Part shown: positions 48,259-57,579 of the stretch, piece after piece
Numbering within the stretch: position 1 is the first letter of the stretch
Layout: every line of letters starts with the position of its first letter
DNA from: Hyphomicrobiales bacterium
GTDB lineage: Bacteria > Pseudomonadota > Alphaproteobacteria > Rhizobiales > Rhizobiaceae
NCBI GenBank assembly: GCA_900466005.1
Contig: UEGQ01000007.1
Span: 310,001 to 374,000 of the forward strand
Direction: 5' to 3'
DNA length: 64,000 nt
Position numbers and translations under genes: made by a program
The notes under the pieces: model-generated
The model's database searches: none
What the model saw: only the letters and a program-made list of their open reading frames with translations
What the model was told of the DNA's origin: nothing

Positions 48259-48287
48259 TTTACAAAAGTCATACTATATGATTTATA
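48259..48287 (+). promoter_or_regulatory. Promoter of the sugar ABC operon with overlapping palindrome
   Basis: TTTACA (48259-48264) and TTTATA (48282-48287) are separated by 17 bp. The spacer contains TCATACTATATGA (48269-48281), an inverted repeat with 5-bp arms. A repressor bound there would block polymerase. The FadR-type regulator at the end of the operon is the obvious candidate. The ATG follows 40 bp later behind GGGAGG. Confidence 0.65.
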
Positions 48288-48326
48288 AATACTCGTCTTG
48301 GGAGAAGACTCAAACGGGAGGAAATC

Positions 48327-49289
48327 ATGAAGTTGTTGAAAGCGCTCGCGAGCGCGACGGTTCTTGCTGGCTGCATGTTCGGTTCCGCAATGGCGGACGG
48401 CATGGTCGTCGGTTTCTCGCAGATCGGCTCGGAATCGGGCTGGCGCGCGGCTGAAACCACGCTGACCAAGCAGCAGGCTGAGAAGCGCGGCGTCGACCTG
48501 AAGTTCGCCGACGCCCAGCAGAAGCAGGAAAACCAGATCAAGGCGCTGCGCTCGTTCATCGCGCAGGGTGTCGACGCAATCCTCGTCGCGCCGGTCGTCG
48601 CAACCGGCTGGGACGAAGTTCTGGAAGAAGCCAAGGACGCCGAAATCCCGGTCATCCTCCTCGACCGCACGGTCGATGCGAGCAAGGATCTCTACATGAC
48701 GGCGGTCACCTCGGACCTCGTGCACGAAGGCAAGGTCGCGGGTGACTGGCTGGTCAAGACGGTCGGCGACAAGCCCTGCAACATCGTCGAGCTTCAGGGC
48801 ACCACCGGTTCGTCGCCGGCAATCGACCGCAAGAAGGGCTTTGAGGAGGCAATCGCCGGTCACGACAATCTGAAGATCGTCCGCAGCCAGACCGGTGACT
48901 TCACCCGCACCAAGGGCAAGGAAGTCATGGAAAGCTTCCTGAAGGCGGAAGACGGCGGCAAGAACATCTGCGCCCTCTATGCCCATAACGACGACATGGC
49001 CGTCGGCGCCATCCAGGCGATCAAGGAAGCCGGTCTGAAACCCGGAACCGATATCCTCGTCGTCTCGATCGACGCCGTTCCGGACATCTTCCTCGCCATG
49101 GCCGCCGGTGAAGCCAATGCCACCGTCGAGCTGACGCCGAACATGGCGGGCCCGGCTTTCGACGCCCTGGAAGCCTACAAGAAGGACGGCACCATGCCGC
49201 CGAAGTGGATCCAGACGGAATCGAAGCTCTACACCCAGGCCGACGATCCGAAGAAGGTCTACGAGGAGAAGAAGGGCCTCGGTTACTGA
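48327..49289 (+). CDS. ytfQ: YtfQ-like sugar-binding protein
   Basis: The 320-residue product has a signal peptide (MKLLKALASATVLAGCMFGSAMA). The body is typical of ribose/galactofuranose-type binding proteins: VVGFSQIGSESGWRAAETT, then VDAILVAPVVATGWDEVL and ICALYAHNDDMAVGAIQAIKEAG. The opening GFSQIGSESGWR is a close match to YtfQ, which binds galactofuranose in Escherichia coli; the ligand here is not proven. It is the first and probably most expressed gene of the operon; a hairpin follows that may stabilise its message. Confidence 0.88.
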   Translation: MKLLKALASATVLAGCMFGSAMADGMVVGFSQIGSESGWRAAETTLTKQQAEKRGVDLKFADAQQKQENQIKALRSFIAQGVDAILVAPVVATGWDEVLEEAKDAEIPVILLDRTVDASKDLYMTAVTSDLVHEGKVAGDWLVKTVGDKPCNIVELQGTTGSSPAIDRKKGFEEAIAGHDNLKIVRSQTGDFTRTKGKEVMESFLKAEDGGKNICALYAHNDDMAVGAIQAIKEAGLKPGTDILVVSIDAVPDIFLAMAAGEANATVELTPNMAGPAFDALEAYKKDGTMPPKWIQTESKLYTQADDPKKVYEEKKGLGY

Positions 49290-49349
49290 TCTGCCCCGTC
49301 CGGGTGCCTCGTTCCGGTCTCCCTTGCCGAACCGGGCACCCGCAACCCG

Positions 49350-49380
49350 GCTTGCTGCCGCACGAAACGCGGCGGCAAGC
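49350..49380 (+). other. Intercistronic hairpin after the binding-protein gene
   Basis: GCTTGCTGCCGC (49350-49361) and GCGGCGGCAAGC (49369-49380) form a 12-bp stem with one G-T pair and a 7-nt loop, without a T-run. Such structures often protect the 3' end of binding-protein messages and lower the expression of the following ATPase gene. Confidence 0.6.
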
Positions 49381-49409
49381 GGCGACGCTTTCCTCGGGCT
49401 GGAGCTGGA

Positions 49410-50933
49410 ATGACCGACGACCAATCCATGATTCTCGCGGCCTCAGGGCTGTGCAAGTACTTTCCGGGAGCGACGGCGCTCGACCACGTCGATTTCGGCC
49501 TGAGACGCGGTGAAATCCACGCGCTGCTCGGCGAGAACGGTGCGGGGAAATCGACGCTCGTCAAATGCCTGACCGGCGCCTATCGCCGTGATGCCGGCCG
49601 CGTCGTGCTCGACGGCGAGGAAATCGACCCGCGCGACACCCATGCAGCCCAGAAGCTCGGCATCGGCACCGTCTACCAGGAAGTGAACCTTCTCGGAAAC
49701 CTCTCGGTCGCCGAAAACCTCTTTCTCGGCCGCCAGCCGCGCCGTTTCGGCATCATCGATCCGAAACGCATGAATGCGGCGGCGGAGGGCCTCCTTTCCA
49801 CCTACGGCATCGACATTGATGTGCGCGCGGAACTTTCCCGCTACCCTGTCGCGATCCAGCAGGTGGTGGCGATCGCGCGTGCGGTCGATCTCTCCGGCAA
49901 GGTGCTGATCCTCGACGAACCGACGGCGAGCCTCGATACCCGCGAGGTCGAGATGCTCTTCTCGATCATGCGCGATCTGAAGGCGCGGGGCCTCGGCATC
50001 ATCTTCATCACCCATTTCCTCGGCCAGGTCTACGAGGTCACCGACCGCGTCACAGTGCTGCGCAACGGCTGTCTCGTCGGTAGCCGGGAGACCGCGGAGC
50101 TCGAGCGGCGCTCGCTGATCTCGATGATGCTCGGCCGCGATCTCGAAGCCGTCGAGGCGACACCTCATCGCCAGACGGTGGAGGACCGGCCCGTCTGTTT
50201 CCGCTTCTCCGGCTACGGCAGGAGAGGACACATCCAGCCCTTCGACCTTTCGCTTCGGCAGGGCGAGGTTGTCGGCATGGCGGGGCTTCTCGGCTCGGGC
50301 CGCACGGAGACGGCAACCACACTCTTCGGGATCGCTCCGGCCGACAGCGGGTCGGTGGAAATCGACGGCCGCCCGGCCAGCATCGGCAGCCCACGCGATG
50401 CGGTCGCCCACGGTCTCGGCTTCTGCCCGGAAGATCGCAAGACCGACGGCATCATCGGCGATCTCTCCATCCGCGAGAACATCGCGCTGGCGCTGCAGGC
50501 GCGCCGCGGCTGGTGGCGTCCGATCCGGCTTGCCGAACAGATCGAGCTCGCCGACCGCTACATCGCCGCACTCGATGTGCGCACCACCGATCGCGAAAAG
50601 CCGATCCGCCAGCTCTCGGGTGGCAACCAGCAGAAGGTGATCCTCGCCCGCTGGCTCGCCACCAATCCACGCTTCCTCATTCTGGACGAGCCGACGCGCG
50701 GCATCGATGTCGGTGCCCATGCCGAGATCATCCGGCTCATCGAGGAACTGTGCGACCAGGGGATGTCGCTCCTCGTGATCTCCTCGGAGCTCGAGGAGCT
50801 GCTGGCCTACAGTTCGCGGATCATCGTGGTGCGCGACCGTCGGCATGTGGCGGAACTCGTCGGCGAGGATATGACGACGGCCTCGATCGTCGATGCCATC
50901 GCCGCGCAGCATACGGAAGGAGCAGAAGCATGA
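49410..50933 (+). CDS. ytfR: Sugar ABC importer ATPase, YtfR-like
   Basis: The 507-residue protein has two ATPase domains. The first has Walker A GENGAGKSTLVKCLTG and LILDEPTASLDTREV. The second has the degenerate loop GLLGSGRTETATTLFG, LSGGNQQKVILARWL and LILDEPTRGIDVGAH. This is the layout of class 2 carbohydrate importer ATPases. It follows the binding protein by 120 bp and overlaps the permease by four bases. It would power uptake of the sugar bound by the YtfQ-like protein. Confidence 0.88.
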   Translation: MTDDQSMILAASGLCKYFPGATALDHVDFGLRRGEIHALLGENGAGKSTLVKCLTGAYRRDAGRVVLDGEEIDPRDTHAAQKLGIGTVYQEVNLLGNLSVAENLFLGRQPRRFGIIDPKRMNAAAEGLLSTYGIDIDVRAELSRYPVAIQQVVAIARAVDLSGKVLILDEPTASLDTREVEMLFSIMRDLKARGLGIIFITHFLGQVYEVTDRVTVLRNGCLVGSRETAELERRSLISMMLGRDLEAVEATPHRQTVEDRPVCFRFSGYGRRGHIQPFDLSLRQGEVVGMAGLLGSGRTETATTLFGIAPADSGSVEIDGRPASIGSPRDAVAHGLGFCPEDRKTDGIIGDLSIRENIALALQARRGWWRPIRLAEQIELADRYIAALDVRTTDREKPIRQLSGGNQQKVILARWLATNPRFLILDEPTRGIDVGAHAEIIRLIEELCDQGMSLLVISSELEELLAYSSRIIVVRDRRHVAELVGEDMTTASIVDAIAAQHTEGAEA

Positions 50934-51937
50934 ATGCAGCACTCCGCTCGCTCGGAACGCGGCTTGCGCCGCAGCTGATTGCGCTTCTCGTGATCCTCGC
51001 GCTGAATTTCATCGCCTTTCCGAGCTTCTTCGATATCGGTGTCCAGAACGGCCGCCTCTACGGCAGCCTGATCGACGTCCTCAACCGGGGGGCGCCGGTC
51101 GCGCTGCTCGCCGTCGGCATGACGCTGGTGATCGCCACCAAGGGCATCGACCTTTCCGTCGGCGCGGTGATCGCCATCAGCGGTGCCGTGGCGGCGACCG
51201 CCGTCGGCGACGGGCAGCCGCTCGTCGTCGCGCTTGTGCTCGCCATCGCCGTCGGCCTTCTCTGCGGCGTCTGGAACGGTCTGCTCGTCGCCGTCCTCGA
51301 CATACAGCCGATCATCGCCACGCTGGTGCTGATGGTTGCCGGTCGCGGCATCGCGCAGCTGATCACCGAGGGGACGATCCTCACCTTCACCGATCAGTCC
51401 TTCGCCTTCATCGGCAGCGGGGCGCTCTTCCTCGTGCCGGTTCCGGTGGTGATCTGGGTGGTCTTTGCGCTCGCGGTCACGGCTCTGGTGCGGCGAAGCG
51501 CCCTCGGCATGCTGGTCGAGGCGGTCGGCATCAACCGCCGTGCCAGCACGATCGCCGGCGTGCGCACACCCGTGCTGCTCGTCGTGGTCTACATGCTGTG
51601 CAGCCTTGCAGCCGCGATCGCCGGCATCATTGTCGCGGCGGACATCCGCGGCGCGGATGCGAACAATGCCGGGCTATGGCTCGAACTCGACGCCATCCTG
51701 GCGGTCGTCGTCGGCGGCAACTCGCTGCTCGGCGGGCGTTTTTCCATCGCCGGCTCGATCCTCGGGGCGATGATCATCCAGGCGATCAACACCGGCATCC
51801 TGCTCTCCGGCTTCCCGCCGGAATTCAACCTCATCATCAAGGCTGCGATCATCGTCATCATTCTGGTGGTGCAGTCGCCGGCCGTGCAGTCCTTCGCCGC
51901 CGTCTGGTTCGGACGAACGACGCGCGCCGGGGAGTAG
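50930..51937 (+). CDS. ytfT: Sugar ABC importer permease, YtfT-like
   Basis: The 335-residue protein has about eight to ten membrane segments. It carries the family motifs VGMTLVIATKGIDLSVGAV and LDAILAVVVGGNSLLGGRFS, typical of ribose/galactofuranose permeases. The ATG at 50930 overlaps the ATPase stop and has AAGGAG upstream. It forms the channel with the YjfF-like permease. Confidence 0.87.
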   Translation: MNAALRSLGTRLAPQLIALLVILALNFIAFPSFFDIGVQNGRLYGSLIDVLNRGAPVALLAVGMTLVIATKGIDLSVGAVIAISGAVAATAVGDGQPLVVALVLAIAVGLLCGVWNGLLVAVLDIQPIIATLVLMVAGRGIAQLITEGTILTFTDQSFAFIGSGALFLVPVPVVIWVVFALAVTALVRRSALGMLVEAVGINRRASTIAGVRTPVLLVVVYMLCSLAAAIAGIIVAADIRGADANNAGLWLELDAILAVVVGGNSLLGGRFSIAGSILGAMIIQAINTGILLSGFPPEFNLIIKAAIIVIILVVQSPAVQSFAAVWFGRTTRAGE

Positions 51938-51943
51938 TCGGAC

Positions 51944-52906
51944 ATGAACTCGAGATATCTGCCCGTCCTCGCGACCGTCGCGATCTTCGTCGTCGCCTAT
52001 GCCGTCTGCGCCCTGCAGTTCCCGGCCATGCTGTCCTTGCGCGTCGTCAGCAACCTGATCACCGACAACGCCTTTCTCGGCATCGCTGCCGTCGGCATGA
52101 CCTTCGTGATCCTCTCCGGCGGCATCGACCTTTCCGTCGGTGCGGTGATCGGCTTTGCCGGCGTGTTTCTCGCCGTCCTCCTCAGGGATACCGGCGTGCA
52201 TCCGCTGGCCGCCTTCGCCCTGCTGCTCGTCATCACCACGCTGTTCGGCGCGCTGATGGGGGCAGTCATCCACTATCTCGAAATGCCGGCTTTCATCGTC
52301 ACGCTCGCCGGCATGTTCCTCGCCCGCGGCATGGCCTTCCTTCTCTCGATCGACAGCGTGCCCGTCGATCATGAATTCTACGCGCTTGTGCGCAAGAGCT
52401 TCTACAAGCTTCCGGGCGGCGGACGCCTGACGCTGATCGGTGGGGCGATGCTCGTCATCTTCGCGATCGGGATATTCATTGCTCACCGCACGCGTTTCGG
52501 CGCCAACGTCTACGCGCTCGGTGGCGGGGTGCAGACGGCTCGTCTGATGGGGGTGCCCGTCGGGCGCACCACGATCCTCACCTATGCCTTCTCGGGCCTT
52601 CTTGCCGGCGCTTCGGGGATCGTCTTCTCGCTCTATACGTCGGCCGGCTATCCGCTCTCGGCAGTCGGCGTCGAACTCGACGCGATCGCGGCCGTGGTCA
52701 TCGGCGGCACGCTGCTGACCGGTGGCACCGGCTTCGTCGCCGGGACCTTCGTCGGCATCCTGATCCAGGGGCTGATCCAGACCTACATCACCTTCGACGG
52801 TACACTTTCAAGTTGGTGGACTAAAATCCTAATAGGCTTTCTGTTGTTTGCGTTTATCCTGTTACAAAAGGGAATTCTTGGCCTGTCGCGAAAGGACAGC
52901 AGCTAG
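51944..52906 (+). CDS. yjfF: Sugar ABC importer permease, YjfF-like
   Basis: The 320-residue protein has about eight to ten membrane segments and the motifs VGMTFVILSGGIDLSVGAV and LDAIAAVVIGGTLLTGGTG. It follows the YtfT-like gene by six bases. Two distinct permeases in one operon are typical of the YtfT/YjfF pair. The last 15 residues are more AT-rich at the DNA level than the rest, which may be only a local effect. Confidence 0.86.
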   Translation: MNSRYLPVLATVAIFVVAYAVCALQFPAMLSLRVVSNLITDNAFLGIAAVGMTFVILSGGIDLSVGAVIGFAGVFLAVLLRDTGVHPLAAFALLLVITTLFGALMGAVIHYLEMPAFIVTLAGMFLARGMAFLLSIDSVPVDHEFYALVRKSFYKLPGGGRLTLIGGAMLVIFAIGIFIAHRTRFGANVYALGGGVQTARLMGVPVGRTTILTYAFSGLLAGASGIVFSLYTSAGYPLSAVGVELDAIAAVVIGGTLLTGGTGFVAGTFVGILIQGLIQTYITFDGTLSSWWTKILIGFLLFAFILLQKGILGLSRKDSS

Positions 52907-52927
52907 CCCGAACGAGGAGAATGTCGC

Positions 52928-53683
52928 TTGCCGAGTGAAATGCCTGATCCCATGGGGCTCGTCCGCCGAAAGCACACGAGCCACCGGCAAGTTGTCGAGG
53001 AAATCGGCAAGGCCATCGTGTCCGGCGGCTTTCCGGTCGGCAGCGTTCTTCCCGGCGATCCCGAGCTGGCGAAGCGCTTCCACGTCTCCCGTACGGTGCT
53101 GCGAGAGGCCATGAAGACGCTCGCCGCCAAGGGGCTCGTTGTGCCCAAGGCGCGAATCGGAACGCGAGTCACCGATCGCCAATTCTGGAACATGTTCGAC
53201 GGCGACATCCTGAGGTGGCATTTCGAAGCCGGCGTCAGCGAGGAATTCCTTCTCAATCTCTATGATATCCGCGAGGCGTTCGAACCGGCCGCCGCGGCGC
53301 TTGCAGCAGAGCGGGCGAGCCCCGACCAGATCACGCTCCTGCGTCAACTGGCCGAAGCCCTCGGCAATCCGGATCACACGACCGAAAGTCTTGCTTTCGC
53401 AGACCTGCGCTTCCATCTCGCGCTGGCAACGGCATCCCGCAATCCTTTCATGCGGACGTTGGGGAGCCTGATCGAGGCGGCGCTTTTCGGCGTTTTCCGC
53501 ATGTCGTCCGGTTCTCCCGACGGCCACCGGGCCGCAGAAGTGCGAGCCTCGCACATGGCGATCGTCGACGCGATTGCCGCGCGTGACGGCGCGGCCGCGC
53601 GCCTTGCCATGGAGAAGGTGATCCAGGTCGGCCGCGACCGTGCCCGGGAGACCTTTTCGGACGAGGCGGTCGGCGCTCCTTGA
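52928..53683 (+). CDS. FadR-type GntR-family transcriptional regulator
   Basis: The 251-residue protein has a winged helix at about residues 25-85 (AIVSGGFPVGSVLPGDPELAKRFHVSRTVLREAMKTLAAKGLV). A C-terminal FCD ligand domain follows, with metal-site pattern residues in ADLRFHLALA and SHMAIVDAI. It lies 21 bp after the sugar importer genes and probably controls them in response to the sugar or a derivative. The palindrome TCATA-CTA-TATGA in the importer promoter is a candidate operator. Start at TTG 52928 with GAGGAG upstream; an ATG at 52940 is possible. Confidence 0.85.
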   Translation: MPSEMPDPMGLVRRKHTSHRQVVEEIGKAIVSGGFPVGSVLPGDPELAKRFHVSRTVLREAMKTLAAKGLVVPKARIGTRVTDRQFWNMFDGDILRWHFEAGVSEEFLLNLYDIREAFEPAAAALAAERASPDQITLLRQLAEALGNPDHTTESLAFADLRFHLALATASRNPFMRTLGSLIEAALFGVFRMSSGSPDGHRAAEVRASHMAIVDAIAARDGAAARLAMEKVIQVGRDRARETFSDEAVGAP

Positions 53684-53767
53684 TCTTCTTTCGATTTCGG
53701 CACTCTTGCGGGCTTTCCGGACTGCGTCTAGGGATTGTCGTCGAAGAATGTGTTTCCGGAGAACTAC

Positions 53768-55129
53768 ATGGCCCGCAGTTGTCTCGCCGTCATCCTCGCC
53801 GCAGGCGACAGCACCCGCATGAAATCCTCGGTGTCGAAGGTGCTTCACCCCGTGGCAGGGCGCCCGATGATCGCGCACGTCACGGCGGCCGTCGCCAGGG
53901 CCGGGATCAGCGACGTCGCTCTGGTGGTTGGTCGGGATGCGGAGGCCGTCGAAAAGGCGGCTGCCGTCGACGGTCTTCGGGTCTCGTCCTTTCTGCAGAA
54001 AGAGCGACTCGGAACGGCGCATGCGGTGCTCGCCGCGCGCGAGGCGATTGCGCGTGGCTATGACGACATCCTGGTCGCCTATGGCGACGTGCCGCTGATC
54101 ACGGACGGGCCGTTCGCCGCCGCCCGCGCCGCCGTCGCCGAAGGCCACGACGTAGCCGTCATAGGGTTTCATACCGGGCAACCGACCGGCTACGGGCGCC
54201 TTCTTGTCAAGGACGGAGAACTGGTGGCGATTCGCGAGGAAAAGGACGCGAGCGACGCCGAGCGTGCCGTCACCTGGTGCAACAGCGGCCTGATGGCGAT
54301 CGACGGGCGCAAGGCGCTGGCGTTGCTGGAGCGCATCGGCAACGCCAACGCCAAACGGGAATTCTACTTGACGGACGTTGTCGAGATTGCCCGGTCGCTC
54401 GGGGGCAGGGCAGTCGCCGTCGATGCCTTGGAAGAGGAACTCTCCGGCTGCAACAACCGCGCCGAGCTCGCCCGTCTCGAGCGGCTCTGGCAGCAGCGCC
54501 GGCGCCACGAGATCATGCTCTCGGGCGTCACCATGATCGCGCCGGAAACGGTCTTCCTTTCCTACGACACCAGGATTGGCCAGGACGCGGTGATCGAACC
54601 GAACGTCGTCTTCGGCCCCGGTGTCACCGTCGAGGGCGGCGCCGTCATCCACGCTTTCAGTCATCTCGAGGGGGCTCATGTCGCCGCGGGGGCGACCGTA
54701 GGCCCGTTCGCGCGGCTGCGGCCGGGCGCTCATCTCGCGGAGGGGGCGAAAGTCGGCAATTTCTGCGAGGTCAAGAAGGCGGAGATCGGCGCCGGCGCCA
54801 AGGTCAACCATCTGACCTATATCGGCGATGCCTTCGTCGGTGCGGGGAGCAATATCGGCGCCGGCACCATCACCTGCAACTACGACGGCGTGAACAAGTT
54901 CGAGACTCATATTGGGGCCGGTGCCTTCATCGGGTCGAACACCGCGCTCGTCGCGCCGGTGTCGGTCGGCGACGGCGCCTATGTCGGTTCCGGCAGCGTG
55001 ATCACCGAAGATGTGCCGGCCGACGCGCTGGCGCTCGGACGCGCCCGGCAGGTCGTCAAGCCGGAGAGGGCAAAGCAGATCCGCGAGCACAATCTCGCCA
55101 TCAAGGCGGCGAGAAAGGCGAAGGGTTGA
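53768..55129 (+). CDS. glmU: Bifunctional GlmU (UDP-GlcNAc synthesis)
   Basis: The 453-residue cytoplasmic enzyme has the N-terminal uridylyltransferase motif [25 protein letters not shown]. Its C-terminal left-handed beta-helix acetyltransferase repeats include [21 protein letters not shown] and [18 protein letters not shown]. It makes UDP-N-acetylglucosamine for cell wall and lipopolysaccharide. The start at 53768 (MARSCLAV) has GGAG seven bases upstream and matches the family length. glmS follows after 111 bp, so two steps of the same pathway are linked. Confidence 0.96.
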   Translation: MARSCLAVILAAGDSTRMKSSVSKVLHPVAGRPMIAHVTAAVARAGISDVALVVGRDAEAVEKAAAVDGLRVSSFLQKERLGTAHAVLAAREAIARGYDDILVAYGDVPLITDGPFAAARAAVAEGHDVAVIGFHTGQPTGYGRLLVKDGELVAIREEKDASDAERAVTWCNSGLMAIDGRKALALLERIGNANAKREFYLTDVVEIARSLGGRAVAVDALEEELSGCNNRAELARLERLWQQRRRHEIMLSGVTMIAPETVFLSYDTRIGQDAVIEPNVVFGPGVTVEGGAVIHAFSHLEGAHVAAGATVGPFARLRPGAHLAEGAKVGNFCEVKKAEIGAGAKVNHLTYIGDAFVGAGSNIGAGTITCNYDGVNKFETHIGAGAFIGSNTALVAPVSVGDGAYVGSGSVITEDVPADALALGRARQVVKPERAKQIREHNLAIKAARKAKG

Positions 55130-55240
55130 TCGCTGTCGCTTGCGTAACGCGGCGAAACCGAAAGTGACCGGAACGCCGATTGCGCAAAATTGGAAACTGG
55201 ATAGGACTGGCTTCGCTGATGAAACCAGACGGAGAATTAT

Positions 55241-57067
55241 ATGTGTGGCATTGTCGGAATTGTCGGTAACAAGCCGGTCGCGGACCGTCTCGTCGACGCC
55301 CTGAAGCGGCTGGAGTACCGCGGCTACGATTCTGCCGGCGTCGCGACGATCGACAATGGCGTGATGGATCGCCGCCGCGCCGAAGGGAAGCTCTTCAATC
55401 TGGAGAGGCGGCTTGCGGACGAGCCTCTCGGCGGCAATATCGGCATCGCCCACACGCGCTGGGCGACCCACGGCGTTCCGAACGAAACCAATGCGCACCC
55501 GCACTTCGTCGAAGGCGTCGCAGTCGTCCACAACGGCATCATCGAGAACTTCGCCGAACTGCGCGAGGAACTCGCCCGCGAGGGCGCGCATTTCACCACC
55601 CAGACCGATACCGAGATCGTCGCCCAGCTGATCGCGAAATACCGCCGCCAGGGCTACGACAACCGCGCGGCCATGCTTGCCATGCTGAACCATGTCACCG
55701 GCGCCTATGCGCTGGTCGTGATGTTCGAGAACGATCCGGACACCATCATGGCCGCGCGGTCGGGACCGCCGCTCGCGATCGGCTTCGGCAAGGGTGAGAT
55801 GTTCCTCGGCTCCGACGCAATCGCGCTGGCGCCGTTCACCAACGACATCGTCTACATGGTCGACGGCGATTGCGCCGTCATCCACCACGACGGCGCGGAG
55901 ATCATCGACTTTTCCGGCAGGCCGGTCGAGCGCCCCCACCAGATTTCCCAGGCGAGCGCCTTCCTGGTCGACAAGGGCAATCACCGGCACTTCATGGAGA
56001 AGGAAATCCACGAACAGCCGGAAGTGATCTCTCATGCGCTGTCGAATTACATCGATTTCCACAGCCAGAAGGTCCATCTCGACGAGACGGCAATCGATTT
56101 CGGCAAGGTGTCGCGCCTTGCCGTCTCCGCCTGCGGAACGGCTTATCTCTCCGGCCTCGTCGGCAAGTACTGGTTCGAACGCTATGCGCGGCTGCCGGTC
56201 GAAATCGACGTCGCTTCGGAATTCCGCTACCGCGAGATGCCGTTGTTGAAGGATCAGGCGGCACTCTTCATCTCGCAGTCCGGTGAAACCGCCGACACGC
56301 TCGCCTCGCTCCGCTACTGCAAGGAGCAGGGCCTGAAGATCGGCGGCATCGTCAACGTCAAGGAATCAACGATCGCGCGCGAGTCGGATGGTGTCTATCC
56401 GATCCTCGCGGGCCCCGAGATCGGCGTCGCCTCCACGAAGGCCTTCACCTGCCAGCTCGCTGTGCTGGCGTCGCTCGCAATCGGCGCCGGCCGCATGCGC
56501 GGCACGCTGACCGAGGCGGAAGAAAAACAGATGGTGCGCAGCCTGTCGGAACTGCCGCGCATCATGAGCCGCGTGCTCAACGACATCCAGCCGCAGATGG
56601 AAAGCCTGGCGCGCGAGCTTTCGAAGTTCCACCACGTGCTCTATCTCGGTCGCGGCACCAGCTACCCGATGGCGCTCGAAGGCGCGCTGAAGCTCAAGGA
56701 AATCTCCTACATCCACGCCGAGGGCTATGCCGCCGGCGAACTGAAGCACGGACCGATCGCGCTCATCGACGAGAACATGCCGGTCATCGTGATTGCGCCG
56801 CACGACCGCTTCTTCGAAAAGACGGTGTCCAACATGCAGGAGGTCGCCGCCCGCGGCGGCCGGATCATCTTCATCACCGACGAGAAGGGGGCCGCAGCCT
56901 CCACGTTGCCGACGATGGCGACGATCGTGCTGCCGAACGTCGCTGAACTCATCGCACCGATGGTCTTCGCCCTGCCGGTCCAGTTGCTCGCCTATCACAC
57001 GGCAGTGTTCATGGGCACCGACGTCGACCAGCCGCGCAACCTCGCAAAGTCGGTGACCGTCGAGTGA
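55241..57067 (+). CDS. glmS: Glucosamine-6-phosphate synthase (isomerizing)
   Basis: The 608-residue enzyme starts MCGIVGIVGNKPV, so cysteine 2 becomes the N-terminal nucleophile of the glutaminase domain. Two SIS domains follow (for example ACGTAYLSGLVGKYWFE; GRGTSYPMALEGALKLKEISY) and the characteristic end DVDQPRNLAKSVTVE. It turns fructose-6-phosphate and glutamine into glucosamine-6-phosphate, the entry of amino-sugar synthesis. No ribozyme-type leader is seen upstream. The next gene overlaps its stop. Confidence 0.97.
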   Translation: MCGIVGIVGNKPVADRLVDALKRLEYRGYDSAGVATIDNGVMDRRRAEGKLFNLERRLADEPLGGNIGIAHTRWATHGVPNETNAHPHFVEGVAVVHNGIIENFAELREELAREGAHFTTQTDTEIVAQLIAKYRRQGYDNRAAMLAMLNHVTGAYALVVMFENDPDTIMAARSGPPLAIGFGKGEMFLGSDAIALAPFTNDIVYMVDGDCAVIHHDGAEIIDFSGRPVERPHQISQASAFLVDKGNHRHFMEKEIHEQPEVISHALSNYIDFHSQKVHLDETAIDFGKVSRLAVSACGTAYLSGLVGKYWFERYARLPVEIDVASEFRYREMPLLKDQAALFISQSGETADTLASLRYCKEQGLKIGGIVNVKESTIARESDGVYPILAGPEIGVASTKAFTCQLAVLASLAIGAGRMRGTLTEAEEKQMVRSLSELPRIMSRVLNDIQPQMESLARELSKFHHVLYLGRGTSYPMALEGALKLKEISYIHAEGYAAGELKHGPIALIDENMPVIVIAPHDRFFEKTVSNMQEVAARGGRIIFITDEKGAAASTLPTMATIVLPNVAELIAPMVFALPVQLLAYHTAVFMGTDVDQPRNLAKSVTVE

Positions 57068-57567
57068 TGCTCCGCCCGGAGGGTCCCGGCGACGAGGCGG
57101 TGATCGGGGCCGTCACCGCGGCGGCCTTCGAGGGGCATCCGCACAGTGACGGCAGCGAGCCGCAGATCGTCGCAAGACTGCGCGCGGCAGGTGTCCTGAC
57201 GCTCTCCCTGGTGGCGGAGGAAAAGGGCGAGGTGGTCGGCCACGTCGCCTTCTCGCCCGTCACCTTTTCCGGCGGCGAACAGGGCTGGTTCGGGCTCGGA
57301 CCGATTTCGGTGCGGCCGGACGTGCAGGGGCAGGGGATCGGCAGCCGGCTCGTGCGCGAGGGGCTCCGGCGGCTGCGCGAAGATGGCGCGATGGGCTGCG
57401 TCCTCGTCGGGGAGCCGGCGTACTACCAGCGCTTCGGATTTAGTACCGAGCACGATCTCTCGACGCCCGGCGTTCCTCGCGAATATTTGCTCGCACTGCC
57501 CTTGAACGGCCCGGTCCCATCCGGCATTGTCGCCTTCCACCCCGGTTTCTTTGGCGATGCAGCATAG
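57067..57567 (+). CDS. GNAT-family N-acetyltransferase
   Basis: The 166-residue protein shows the GNAT core: strands with VVGHVAFSPVTF and the acetyl-CoA loop ISVRPDVQGQGIGSRLVREGLRRL. GCVLVGEPAYYQRFGF near the C-terminus is typical of the YhbS-like group. The ATG at 57067 shares its first base with the glmS stop (TGATG); a GTG three bases earlier is also possible. Its acceptor substrate is unknown. The coupling to glmS might indicate an amino-sugar or antibiotic substrate, but this is speculative. Confidence 0.85.
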   Translation: MLRPEGPGDEAVIGAVTAAAFEGHPHSDGSEPQIVARLRAAGVLTLSLVAEEKGEVVGHVAFSPVTFSGGEQGWFGLGPISVRPDVQGQGIGSRLVREGLRRLREDGAMGCVLVGEPAYYQRFGFSTEHDLSTPGVPREYLLALPLNGPVPSGIVAFHPGFFGDAA

Positions 57568-57579
57568 CGGCGGCGACCG

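Noticed and set aside
55130..55240. Riboswitch or ribozyme upstream of glmS
   Set aside because: The 111-bp gap shows no glmS-ribozyme-like core, and that ribozyme is known from Gram-positive bacteria.
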